12,251 bases of DNA from Saprospiraceae bacterium (GCA_020630455.1 JAHDBK010000056.1:1-12251), one strand, 5' to 3'; counted from the first letter of the stretch, positions 1 to 6,670 are shown. A program made the numbers and translations. Notes: generated by a model from the letters alone, not told the origin.

Positions 1-64
1 GTCAGAACAAAAGGCTCTTTCAAAATACAATTTTATTTATGTTACAGTGTATTAAGTACTCAAC

Positions 65-838
65 CTATCTATTTCCTGACCAGAAAAAGTGCATTCTTGT
101 GCTACAATTTGAACGAGCAAATTGACCTAATCCAAACGCTAATTCCATCCCTACTTCTCCAAAAATTGGATTAGTAGATTTGTATTCATCATAAGTTTTT
201 TCTCTAATCGGAGCTGGGAAACTTCTAATAATGCCAGTAGCTTCAGGGTTTTGACCTTTATCATTAATGAAATCTTGGAAAGCATAGTGTACTCTGAAAA
301 ATAAATTTAAAGAAACAACTTCTGTCCCTACTAAAAATCCTCCAAAACCAAATACCCCTGAAATATATTTATCATTATAAAATTCCGAATAAGATTCTGC
401 ACCTGTTACACTTAGAATAGTTGCTGCCAATGGATTGTCATCAGTATGATCGACACTTCTTACTAATGATAGCATTGGTCCTAATTCCATAAACACCCTA
501 TTTGAATTATACCTATATAAAAAATATAAATCCAAATTTTTCCATTCTACTTGAGTATTGAAGTTTTGACCTGCAATAGTATAGTCAAAATCTTGCTTCA
601 TTTTACGAGACATTACCTCCAATGTAAAGCCATTGGATTCACCAATATTAACTCCTAGACGACCACCAAATCCTCCTGCACCTGTCAAGTGGTGATTATA
701 AGCTCCATCATCTAATAAGTTTTTATTATATAATAGAGACATACCATAGCCTCCTTTAACGGCTATATCAATCCAAACTTGGCTATAAGCTTGTTGTAAA
801 AACAAAGAAAATAATAAGATTAGTGTTATTTTTTTCAT
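65..838 (-). CDS. Outer-membrane beta-barrel-like protein, exported
   Basis: This 257-residue protein probably folds as a small outer-membrane beta-barrel; no specific function can be assigned. It starts with a clear signal peptide (MKKITLILLFSLFLQQAYSQ, cleavage likely after residue 19 or 20). The mature part alternates aromatic/hydrophobic and polar residues in strand-like blocks such as WKNLDLYFLYRY (about 99-110) and LNLFFRVHYAFQDF (about 176-189), with glycine-rich turns (GGFGG, FGFGGF). That is the usual look of porin-like or OprF-type barrels in Bacteroidota. The last plausible strand (GMELAFGLGQF) is followed by an unusual 17-residue tail ending in GNR instead of a terminal phenylalanine. 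The start is an ATG directly before the signal peptide. It is a single minus-strand gene, divergent from the DUF1573 gene at 991. No terminator is visible in the 64 bases left in the window. The barrel class is inferred from composition. Confidence 0.7.
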   Translation of the reverse strand: MKKITLILLFSLFLQQAYSQVWIDIAVKGGYGMSLLYNKNLLDDGAYNHHLTGAGGFGGRLGVNIGESNGFTLEVMSRKMKQDFDYTIAGQNFNTQVEWKNLDLYFLYRYNSNRVFMELGPMLSLVRSVDHTDDNPLAATILSVTGAESYSEFYNDKYISGVFGFGGFLVGTEVVSLNLFFRVHYAFQDFINDKGQNPEATGIIRSFPAPIREKTYDEYKSTNPIFGEVGMELAFGLGQFARSNCSTRMHFFWSGNR

Positions 839-990
839 AAATATTTGTATTGTTTTATTAATTAAATAAAATTGCTACTCTAAAGTACTAATTAATTTTA
901 ATATTTGTAATGAATTGCTTTTAAATTTAATAGATACTTACAATTAGTTATTTATTAATTCGTTTTATTTTAGTAATAAATATTTGTGAT

Positions 991-1347
991 ATGTATTGGA
1001 TATTAATTCTGGCTTTTGTTGCTTCTTTTAATCAAGAACCCAAAGTAGAGTGGAATTTAAAGGAATATGATTTTGGTGAAATTGAATATAAAAAATTTCA
1101 TTATGCAACATTCGAAATGAAAAATCTTTCCGACAAAGCCATTTATATTGATAATGTAAGAACGGCTTGTGGTTGTACTTCTGTAGATTGGGATTATGAG
1201 GCGATACCCGCTGGTGCTACTACAGAAATAAAAGTAGAATATGATGCTAAAGACAAAGGCGAATTTTATAGGTGGTTAAGAGTGTATATTAGCAATCAGA
1301 AAAAACCAGAAAAATTATATATAACAGGAACCGTTGTAGGTTTTTAA
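991..1347 (+). CDS. Small DUF1573 domain protein
   Basis: This 118-residue protein is almost entirely one DUF1573 domain, an immunoglobulin-like fold common in exported Bacteroidota proteins and of unknown biochemical role. Family hallmarks are visible: YDFGEIEYKKF at about 26-36, and the signature TACGCTSV with Cys60 and Cys62, followed by the PAGATTEIKVEYDA strand and a C-terminal ITGTV strand. The N-terminus (MYWILILAFVASFNQ) is hydrophobic but has no basic residue, so it is a weak signal peptide or anchor. The in-frame sequence upstream offers no ATG before the stop at 931, so ATG 991 is the best start. The gene is divergent from the barrel gene and convergent with the SRP RNA gene, whose 3' end lies 19 bases beyond its stop. 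No promoter matching the consensus well was found. Confidence 0.8.
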   Translation: MYWILILAFVASFNQEPKVEWNLKEYDFGEIEYKKFHYATFEMKNLSDKAIYIDNVRTACGCTSVDWDYEAIPAGATTEIKVEYDAKDKGEFYRWLRVYISNQKKPEKLYITGTVVGF

Positions 1348-1366
1348 ACATGCTCTAAATAAAAAA

Positions 1367-1458
1367 TGCGGAGAACATATCGCACTGCTACAACCCGCGT
1401 ACCTTTGCTTGCTTTCGCACCTGGAGGATTAGCAGGGAGCTAGTCGTATGACTCCGCA
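1367..1458 (-). ncRNA. ffs: Signal recognition particle RNA (small bacterial type)
   Basis: On the minus strand this reads as a small SRP RNA, the RNA part of the particle that targets nascent membrane proteins with Ffh. The diagnostic helix 8 apex is present: CAGGTGCGAAAGCAAGCA aligns position for position with the E. coli core CAGGUCCGGAAGGAAGCA. It has a GAAA tetraloop (plus-strand bases 1413-1416) closed by GC pairs and the CAGG/AGCA internal loop. The ends pair as GCGGAG (5' side, at 1452-1457) with CTCCGC (3' side, at 1368-1373). A run of T residues follows directly (plus-strand A run 1361-1366), which fits a built-in terminator. At roughly 92 nt it is near the short bacterial type. The GC-rich block stands out sharply from its AT-rich surroundings. 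The promoter spacing places the start of transcription at about 1457-1458. Confidence 0.93.
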
Positions 1459-1461
1459 CCG

Positions 1462-1492
1462 CAAAGGTATTACTTTCTTTTATTTTAAACAA
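1462..1492 (-). promoter_or_regulatory. Bacteroidota-type promoter of the SRP RNA
   Basis: Reading the minus strand, TTG (plus 1490-1492) is followed by exactly 20 nt and then TACCTTTG (plus 1462-1469). This matches the Bacteroidota primary sigma consensus of a TTTG/TTG -33 element and a TAnnTTTG -7 element. The predicted start lies 4-5 nt downstream, at the first base pair of the SRP RNA closing stem. Confidence 0.85.
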
Positions 1493-1540
1493 GTATCTAA
1501 TTTTTATTTTTCATATTTTTATTTTTATTATTATCATTAA

Positions 1541-1574
1541 ATTAAAAGATAAAGAATTTTCTTTATCTTTTAAT
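1541..1574. repeat. Perfect 14-bp inverted repeat, AT-rich hairpin
   Basis: ATTAAAAGATAAAG (1541-1554) and CTTTATCTTTTAAT (1561-1574) are perfect inverted copies around a 6-nt spacer. The hairpin lies between the divergent SRP RNA promoter and the sixA gene. Neither side has a clean T run, so it is not a standard terminator. It may be a regulator site or a transcription insulator. The rest of 1493-1660 is AT-rich and holds nothing else I can name. Confidence 0.5.
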
Positions 1575-1689
1575 AATGCTATTTTTATTATTAATATTTT
1601 AAAAATAATTAATACAAAAATTAAAATGATTATTTGCACCGCTATTGTATAAGATGTATTTTTGGAGGAATACAATTAAATTGAACAAA

Positions 1690-2187
1690 ATGAAAACAGT
1701 TTATCTAATTCGACATGCTAAATCAAGTTGGGAAGATATGCAACTATCAGATGTCGAAAGACCTTTGAATAAAAGAGGTTTTAGAGATGCTCCTTTTATG
1801 GCTAAAGTTTTTCAAGCTAAAGAAAAGACCCCCAATTTATTGATTTCTAGTCCAGCGGTCAGGGCTCATACAACTGCACAATATTTCGCAGATGTATATG
1901 GAATTCCACATTCAAATATTAGTATAGAAAATAAAATGTATTTGGGAGATGAAGAGAATACAATCAACATCATTCAAGCACTAGATAATGATATGGATAC
2001 TGTTTGTATTTTTGGGCATAATCCCAATTTTACTCATTTAGCGAATATCTTTAGTAAGAATTATATCCCTAATGTTCCAACATGTGCCATTGTCAAAATA
2101 GAAGCAGATATAAATGAATGGAGTGCTTGGAATACAGACACTGCTTCTATGACTCAGTTTCATTACCCTAAACAATATTTTTTCTAA
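1690..2187 (+). CDS. sixA: SixA-type phosphohistidine phosphatase
   Basis: This histidine phosphatase superfamily enzyme, SixA branch, is predicted to remove phosphate from phosphohistidine residues in proteins, using a phosphohistidine intermediate of its own. The motifs are in order: LIRHAKSSW with the catalytic Arg8-His9, RPLNKRG at 24-30, SSPAVRAHTTAQ with Arg58, and FGHNPNF with the second catalytic His110. The 165-residue length is typical for SixA. I chose ATG 1690 because the conserved core begins immediately after it (MKTVYLIRHA). An ATG at 1645 would add 15 non-conserved residues. A GGAGG at 1664-1668 is too far upstream of 1690 for a normal ribosome site but lies 12 nt before an in-frame TTG at 1681, so the true start is slightly uncertain. 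It is the first gene of the operon with ppk, 14 nt upstream of it. The protein substrate cannot be read from sequence. Confidence 0.88.
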   Translation: MKTVYLIRHAKSSWEDMQLSDVERPLNKRGFRDAPFMAKVFQAKEKTPNLLISSPAVRAHTTAQYFADVYGIPHSNISIENKMYLGDEENTINIIQALDNDMDTVCIFGHNPNFTHLANIFSKNYIPNVPTCAIVKIEADINEWSAWNTDTASMTQFHYPKQYFF

Positions 2188-2201
2188 AAGAAGAATAAAA
2201 A

Positions 2202-4274
2202 ATGGCAGATAATAATAGAAAATATTTAGAAAGAGATTTGACATGGTTGTCTTTTAATACACGTGTTTTACAAGAAGCTAAAGATTTGAGTGTTCCTCTA
2301 TTTGAAAGAATTAAATTCTTAGCTATTTATTCTTCCAATCAAAATGAGTTTTTTAGAGTTAGGGTTGCTCATCATAGAAATTTGATGAGGCTAGGTAAAA
2401 AAGCTAAAAAGCGATTAGATTTTTCTCCGAAGGAGACCATCAAACAAATTTTGAACTATGTTACTGATGAACAATTGGAGTTTGGAGAAATTTATAAAAC
2501 TTTTATTATTCCAGAGTTAAAAAAGAATAATATAAGAATCCTAAGGAGATTAGATTTAAATGAAGAACAAAAAGCATTTGTAGAAGAGTATTTTACAGAT
2601 AATTTATTGCCCTTTGTACAACCCGTTTTATTAGTCAACGGAATGGTTAGGCCTTTTTTGAATAACTCAGAATTATACTTGAGTTTACATTTGAAAAGAA
2701 AGGATAAAAGTAATTCTAATTCTGAATATGCTATCGTAAAAATTCCATCTGATTATTCTCCTCGTTTTGTAGAATTACCTTCGTCAGAAGGAAGGCATAA
2801 TATAATTTTATTGGATGATATTGTAAGGCATAATGTGTCTATGCTATTCCCTGGCTATGATATTATTGATACTTATTCTATTAAATTAACTCGTGATGCA
2901 GAATTATATATAGATGATGAATTTCAAGGAGATTTAATTACAAAAATTAAAAAAAGCTTGAATAAAAGAAATGTGGGTCCCGCTTCAAGATTTGTATATG
3001 ATCGACGTATTCCTGACCATTTATTAAAATATATGATGGAGACTTTTGACTTAGGGAAGGCGGATTTACTCAAGGAAGGTCGCTATCACAATAATTTTGA
3101 TTTCTTTAAATTTCCATCTTTTGGATTAGAACATTTAAAAAATAAAGACTTAGATCCTATTGCTTATGAAGAGTTGGAAGAAGCAGACGATATTTATGAT
3201 GCAATTAAGGAAAGAGATCATTTATTGCACGTACCTTATCAATCTTACGAATCAGTTGTTCGATTCTTTGAAGAAGCTGTAAAAGACCCCGATGTAACGC
3301 ATATTAAAATTGTACAATATAGAGTTGCCAAAAAATCACGCATTATGAATGCTTTGATGGAAGCGGCGAAATTAGGTAAGCAGGTAATGGCATTTGTAGA
3401 AGTAAAGGCGAGATTTGATGAACAAGCTAATTTAGAATGGGCAGAAAAATTAGAGGCGGCAGGCGTTCAAGTATGTTATAGTTTTCCTGGTTTAAAAGTG
3501 CATTGTAAATTAGCAATGGTTAGGAAAGAAGTGAATGGACAACAAGAGTTATATACTTATTTAGGTACAGGTAATTTTCATGAAGATACCGCAAAAGTGT
3601 ATAGCGATTTTGGTGTTTTTACTTATGATGAAAGATTGACTGGTGAAGTTGCTAGGATTTTTAATTTCTTAGAAACAGTTAAATTACCTCAGTTAGATTT
3701 TAATCACCTATTAGTAGGACAATTTAATCTGAGAACGGGTTTAGAACAAAAAATAGAAAGGGAAATTGAACTGGCTAAAGCTGGAAAACCTGCTCATATT
3801 ATTTTAAAAATGAATAGCCTCGAAGATAAAGATATGATTGATTTGTTGTACAAAGCAGGTCAAGCAGGAGTTAAAATCGATTTAATCATTAGAGGTATCT
3901 GTTGTTTAATTCCCAATAAAAAAGGATTAAGTGAAAATATTCATGCAGTGAGTATAGTTGATAGATTTTTAGAACATGCCCGAGTTTTTTGGTTTCAAAA
4001 TGATGGAAATGAAGAAATGTATCTATCTTCAGCCGATTTTATGACTAGAAATTTAAGTTATAGAATTGAAACCGCATTCCCTATTTTAGATGATGATATT
4101 AGAAATGAAATAAAATCCATTCTTAATTTACAATTAAATGATAATGTCAAATCTAGAATTATTGACGAAGAAGGACTTAATGAATATTATAAAAAAGGAG
4201 ATGTCGCTATTCGTTCTCAAATAGAAACATATTATAAGTTTTTGAGGAAAAAAGAAGCCAATTTATTAAAGTAA
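2202..4274 (+). CDS. ppk1: Polyphosphate kinase 1
   Basis: Ppk1 reversibly transfers the gamma phosphate of ATP to inorganic polyphosphate, through an enzyme phosphohistidine. The 690-residue length is normal for the family and all four domains appear intact. The N-terminal domain carries YSSNQNEFFRVRVA (43-56), the counterpart of the SNLDEFF nucleotide-contact motif. The head domain follows to about residue 315. The first catalytic domain contains HVPYQSYESVVRFFEEAV, the QYRVAKKS and VEVKARFDEQANLEWAEKL arginine motifs, and KVHCKLAMV, in which His434 matches the autophosphorylated His435 of E. coli. GTGNFHEDTAKVYSDFG follows. The second catalytic domain has HARVFWFQNDG with His592, matching the second essential histidine, and SSADFMTRNLSYRIE. 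The ATG is preceded by AAGAAG, one of the few Shine-Dalgarno-like sequences here. Spacing of 14 nt after sixA and 11 nt before the SWIM gene indicates one operon. Confidence 0.97.
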   Translation: MADNNRKYLERDLTWLSFNTRVLQEAKDLSVPLFERIKFLAIYSSNQNEFFRVRVAHHRNLMRLGKKAKKRLDFSPKETIKQILNYVTDEQLEFGEIYKTFIIPELKKNNIRILRRLDLNEEQKAFVEEYFTDNLLPFVQPVLLVNGMVRPFLNNSELYLSLHLKRKDKSNSNSEYAIVKIPSDYSPRFVELPSSEGRHNIILLDDIVRHNVSMLFPGYDIIDTYSIKLTRDAELYIDDEFQGDLITKIKKSLNKRNVGPASRFVYDRRIPDHLLKYMMETFDLGKADLLKEGRYHNNFDFFKFPSFGLEHLKNKDLDPIAYEELEEADDIYDAIKERDHLLHVPYQSYESVVRFFEEAVKDPDVTHIKIVQYRVAKKSRIMNALMEAAKLGKQVMAFVEVKARFDEQANLEWAEKLEAAGVQVCYSFPGLKVHCKLAMVRKEVNGQQELYTYLGTGNFHEDTAKVYSDFGVFTYDERLTGEVARIFNFLETVKLPQLDFNHLLVGQFNLRTGLEQKIEREIELAKAGKPAHIILKMNSLEDKDMIDLLYKAGQAGVKIDLIIRGICCLIPNKKGLSENIHAVSIVDRFLEHARVFWFQNDGNEEMYLSSADFMTRNLSYRIETAFPILDDDIRNEIKSILNLQLNDNVKSRIIDEEGLNEYYKKGDVAIRSQIETYYKFLRKKEANLLK

Positions 4275-4285
4275 ATTTTTTTAAG

Positions 4286-4702
4286 ATGGTTAATATTAAA
4301 AATTTTCAAAGTAGAATAAAACTTAAAATTATTAATAGAGGGCTTTCGTATTATAATGACGGTTTAATAGAAGAAGTAAATCGTATTGGTGAATTTGAAT
4401 TTGTAGGAGTAGTTCAAGGAACAGATGAATATAATTTACACATAAAATTTAATGAAAATTTAGATGTAATTAATCACAATTGTGATTGTCCTTATGATTG
4501 GGGTGATTATTGTAAACATATTGTAGCCCTAATGTATTATATCAATGAATTAGAACTTTATGATGAACCATTTTTTAAAAGTAATTACGATTATCTTAAA
4601 GAAGTTTTAGATAAGAAAAGTAAGGCAGAAATTATAAATCTCCTTATTGAATTATCTAAAAAGAATAAAAATTTAAGAAGGGCTTTAGAAGAGTATTTAT
4701 AA
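4286..4702 (+). CDS. Small SWIM zinc-finger protein
   Basis: This 138-residue protein carries a SWIM zinc finger, a domain thought to bind nucleic acid or protein. The ligands are visible as CxC-x7-CxH: Cys66, Cys68, Cys76 and His78 in CDCPYDWGDYCKH. The stretch before it (RGLSYYNDGLIEEVNRIG, about 18-35) matches the usual N-terminal lead of SWIM proteins. The C-terminal 50 residues are charged and helical. There is no helicase, transposase or MuDR domain, so it is a stand-alone SWIM protein and not the N-terminus of a SNF2 ATPase. It starts 11 nt after ppk and is the last gene of the operon. Its final codons form the left arm of the terminator hairpin. Its role next to polyphosphate kinase is unknown. 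Confidence 0.85.
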   Translation: MVNIKNFQSRIKLKIINRGLSYYNDGLIEEVNRIGEFEFVGVVQGTDEYNLHIKFNENLDVINHNCDCPYDWGDYCKHIVALMYYINELELYDEPFFKSNYDYLKEVLDKKSKAEIINLLIELSKKNKNLRRALEEYL

Positions 4703-4711
4703 AGCCCTTCT
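4676..4711. terminator. Shared hairpin terminator between convergent genes
   Basis: AGAAGGGCTTT (4676-4686) pairs perfectly with AAAGCCCTTCT (4701-4711) around a 14-nt loop. The left arm lies inside the end of the SWIM gene and the stop codon overlaps the right arm. T-rich sequence follows on the plus strand (CGATTTTATT), and on the minus strand after the A-rich stretch. It can therefore end both the sixA-ppk-SWIM operon and the convergent aminotransferase gene. Confidence 0.75.
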
Positions 4712-4716
4712 CGATT

Positions 4717-5925
4717 TTATTCGGCGACAGCCAATTTATGAGGATAGACCTCCAAAGCATTTTCTAAGCAATCCATTGCTTTATGCAAGTCATTGTTATT
4801 TAAAACGTAGGCGATACGTGCTTCTTGCTGACCTAGACCTTGAGTGGCATAAAATCCAGCACCTGGAGCCATCATTAATGTTTCTCCATTGTGGTCAAAA
4901 TCTTCAAGCAGCCATTTGCAGAAGTTTTCAGTATTGTCAACAGGTAATTTTACAAATAAATAAAATGCACCTCCTGGTCTAGGACAAGTGACTCCTTTCA
5001 TTTTTTGTAATCTTTCTATACATACTTTTCTGCGTTCATCGTATTCTGATATACTTTCAGTAATGAATGATTGAGGAACATCTACCATTGCGGCAGCCAT
5101 GATTTGACCCATAGTTGGCGGGCTCAATCTTGCCTGTGCAAACTTCAAGGCAGTATTCATCATTTCTTTATTTCTACTAATAATCATTCCTATTCTTGCA
5201 CCACAAGCTGAATATCTTTTGGAAACAGAATCAAATACGATAGCATGTTGTTCTAATCCATCCAATGTCAAAACGGAAGTGTGGCTTTTGCCATCATAGA
5301 CAAACTCTCTATATACTTCATCAACTAATAGGAATAAATCGTATTTTAAGACTATCTTTTTGAGGACTTCTAATTCTTCTTTTGAATAAAGGTAACCTGT
5401 TGGATTACTAGGATTACAAATTAAAATTCCTTTAGTTTTTGAAGTGATTTCTTTTTCAAAATCTTCCATTGGAGGTAATGCGAATCCTGTTTCTATTCTA
5501 GCTGTTATAGGCTTGATGTTGACATCACCCGTCCTAGAAAATCCATTATAATTGGCATAAAAAGGTTCAGGTACTATGATTTCATCACCAGGGTCAAAAC
5601 AAGCATTCATAACAAAATGAATGGCCTCGGATGCACCCGCAGTAATCATTACTTCTTTATTATTAATTGAAACACCTATTCTGTCATAATATTCAACTAT
5701 TTTGTCTCTATACCATTCATAACCTTCAGAAGGAGCATAAGAAATAATTTCCATGTCTGTATTTTTTACGGCATCGAAAGCTTCTTTAGGTGTTTTGATA
5801 TCAGGTTGACCAATATTGAGGTGATAAATCTTTTTACCTTGTTTTTTTGCAGCTTCAGCAAAAGGGACTAATTTTCTAATGGGTGATGCGGGCATTGCAG
5901 CTCCTTTCTTTGATATATTTGGCAT
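4717..5925 (-). CDS. Class I/II PLP-dependent aminotransferase
   Basis: This 402-residue cytoplasmic aminotransferase of fold type I transfers an amino group between an amino acid and a 2-oxo acid using pyridoxal phosphate. It falls in the aspartate/aromatic aminotransferase-like group. Key motifs are NPSNPTG (171-177), DEVY (202-205, PLP ring contacts), SVSKRYSACGARIG with Lys236 as the Schiff-base lysine, and Arg244. ITAGASEAI (94-102) is the cofactor phosphate-binding loop. The N-terminal MPASPIRKLVPFAEAAKKQG is typical of this group, and the ATG start places it at the usual position. Substrate choice between aspartate and other amino acids cannot be settled from sequence. It is a single-gene unit: a strong terminator lies upstream (of the DUF1573 gene) and a shared terminator downstream. 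A TATTTTTG box at 5949-5956 could start a transcript with a leader of about 20 nt. Confidence 0.93.
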   Translation of the reverse strand: MPNISKKGAAMPASPIRKLVPFAEAAKKQGKKIYHLNIGQPDIKTPKEAFDAVKNTDMEIISYAPSEGYEWYRDKIVEYYDRIGVSINNKEVMITAGASEAIHFVMNACFDPGDEIIVPEPFYANYNGFSRTGDVNIKPITARIETGFALPPMEDFEKEITSKTKGILICNPSNPTGYLYSKEELEVLKKIVLKYDLFLLVDEVYREFVYDGKSHTSVLTLDGLEQHAIVFDSVSKRYSACGARIGMIISRNKEMMNTALKFAQARLSPPTMGQIMAAAMVDVPQSFITESISEYDERRKVCIERLQKMKGVTCPRPGGAFYLFVKLPVDNTENFCKWLLEDFDHNGETLMMAPGAGFYATQGLGQQEARIAYVLNNNDLHKAMDCLENALEVYPHKLAVAE

Positions 5926-5948
5926 GATTGATAAAGTTTAGTTGGCTG

Positions 5949-5956
5949 CAAAAATA
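5949..5956 (-). promoter_or_regulatory. Candidate -7 element of the aminotransferase gene
   Basis: TATTTTTG on the minus strand matches TAnnTTTG and lies 24 nt upstream of the start codon. It overlaps the T tail of the upstream hairpin terminator by two bases. There is no clear TTTG element 19-20 nt upstream, because that position falls inside the terminator stem, so support is partial. Confidence 0.45.
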
Positions 5957-5991
5957 CAAAAGCCGATGATAATTATCATCGGCTTTTGTAT
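5954..5991 (-). terminator. Strong terminator of the DUF1573 gene (38-nt palindrome)
   Basis: The 38 nt are a perfect palindrome whose arms contain ACAAAAGCCGATGATAA and its complement. On the minus strand the stem is followed by a T run (TATTTTTG) and lies 33 nt past the stop of the DUF1573 gene. On the plus strand a T-rich run (TATATTTTTT) also follows, so it could work in both directions. Confidence 0.85.
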
Positions 5992-6024
5992 ATATTTTTT
6001 ATTAACTTTTAAACCTTCTGTGTA

Positions 6025-6489
6025 TTAGTTAGGAGTAGAGAAAATACTTGGAGCAGAAGCAGGTACTGATTCTGGCTCTTCAGCTTTCTTAGTTACTGTT
6101 CCTTTAATCGTTAAAACTGTTTTTTTACCAGCAGGATCTTCTCCTTCATTAGTAGTAAGTGTAATCGTTTTTGTGAATTTACCTACTCTATTAGTAGCGT
6201 AACGAACTTTTATTTTAGAAGTCTCACCAGGCATGATAGGTGCCTTTTCATATTCAGGAACTGTACATCCACAGCTTCCTTTTGCGTGCTTAATTACTAA
6301 TGGTTGATTACCAGTATTAGAGAATTCAAAATAACGGTAAGGGTCAGAATCTTGTTCAATAGTACCATAATCCACAACCGTTGATTCTAAATTCATCTTA
6401 GGACCTTCTACATTTTTCTTTTCATCTCCTTGAGCAAAAACAGAGAAAGTCATCATTAAGCAAGCAATTAGAATTGTCAAATTTTTCAT
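6025..6489 (-). CDS. Exported DUF1573 domain protein
   Basis: This 154-residue secreted or periplasmic protein has one DUF1573 domain. The signal peptide (MKNLTILIACLMMTFSVFAQ) is followed by a mature chain starting near GDEKKN. Domain hallmarks are VDYGTIEQDSDPYRYFEFSNTGNQPL, the signature GSCGCTVP with the CxC pair, IMPGETSKIKVRYAT, and a final ltIKGTV strand. The tail after about residue 135 is rich in Pro, Ser, Ala and Glu and is probably disordered. I chose ATG 6489 because the open frame two codons further up begins with TTG, and the signal peptide fits ATG 6489 exactly. A TATATTTG promoter element lies about 50 nt upstream and a strong terminator follows. It is a longer relative of the gene at 991. 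The molecular function of DUF1573 is not established. Confidence 0.88.
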   Translation of the reverse strand: MKNLTILIACLMMTFSVFAQGDEKKNVEGPKMNLESTVVDYGTIEQDSDPYRYFEFSNTGNQPLVIKHAKGSCGCTVPEYEKAPIMPGETSKIKVRYATNRVGKFTKTITLTTNEGEDPAGKKTVLTIKGTVTKKAEEPESVPASAPSIFSTPN

Positions 6490-6540
6490 ATTCAAATTAT
6501 TTTTATTGAGTTTTTTAAATTTTAATTATTAATTACATCA

Positions 6541-6548
6541 CAAATATA
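6541..6548 (-). promoter_or_regulatory. -7 element of the exported DUF1573 gene
   Basis: TATATTTG on the minus strand matches TAnnTTTG exactly and would give a leader of about 45-50 nt before ATG 6489. The expected -33 position has no TTTG. It is occupied by one end of a tandem GGCTNGTTAAT-like repeat (6568-6588), so the promoter may depend on an activator. Confidence 0.6.
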
Positions 6549-6567
6549 CGAGAATCTGTATTAAGAT

Positions 6568-6588
6568 GGCTGTTAATGGCTCGTTAAT
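6568..6588. promoter_or_regulatory. Tandem 10/11-bp direct repeat upstream of promoter
   Basis: GGCTGTTAAT (6568-6577) is followed at once by GGCTCGTTAAT (6578-6588), two head-to-tail copies differing by one inserted base. They lie 20-40 nt upstream of the TATATTTG element of the DUF1573 gene. A spacing of about one helical turn is what a dimeric or cooperative regulator site would show. No binding protein can be named. Confidence 0.4.
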
Positions 6589-6633
6589 AGATTGATAACA
6601 ATTAGTCAAGCTATTTAGAAAAAAGAAAAGTGT

Positions 6634-6666
6634 TTAAAATAATAAAGGATTTTATTTATTATTTAA
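6634..6666 (-). terminator. Weak AT-only hairpin after the cysteine-motif gene
   Basis: TTAAAATAATAAA (6634-6646) pairs with TTTATTATTTAA (6655-6666) with one bulged A. On the minus strand it comes just after the stop at 6671 and is followed by CACTTTTCTTTTTTC. The stem has no GC pairs, so termination is only a possibility. Confidence 0.35.
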
Positions 6667-6670
6667 GCTT

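Noticed and set aside
976..990. AATATTTG as a promoter giving a leaderless DUF1573 transcript
   Set aside because: It mismatches the first consensus base and has no -33 element at the right distance.
1367..1458. tRNA or riboswitch in the GC-rich block
   Set aside because: No TTCGA arm, anticodon loop or CCA end; the SRP helix 8 core explains the sequence.
1645..1689. 15-residue N-terminal extension of SixA
   Set aside because: SixA proteins begin directly with the RHG-motif strand; the extra residues are not family-like, although a TTG at 1681 remains possible.
2038..2244. 68-codon minus-strand frame over the sixA-ppk junction
   Set aside because: It lies antisense to two clear genes, has no family features and looks like a by-product of AT-rich sequence.
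4776..4982. 68-codon plus-strand frame
   Set aside because: It is entirely antisense to the conserved aminotransferase gene, with no supporting motif.
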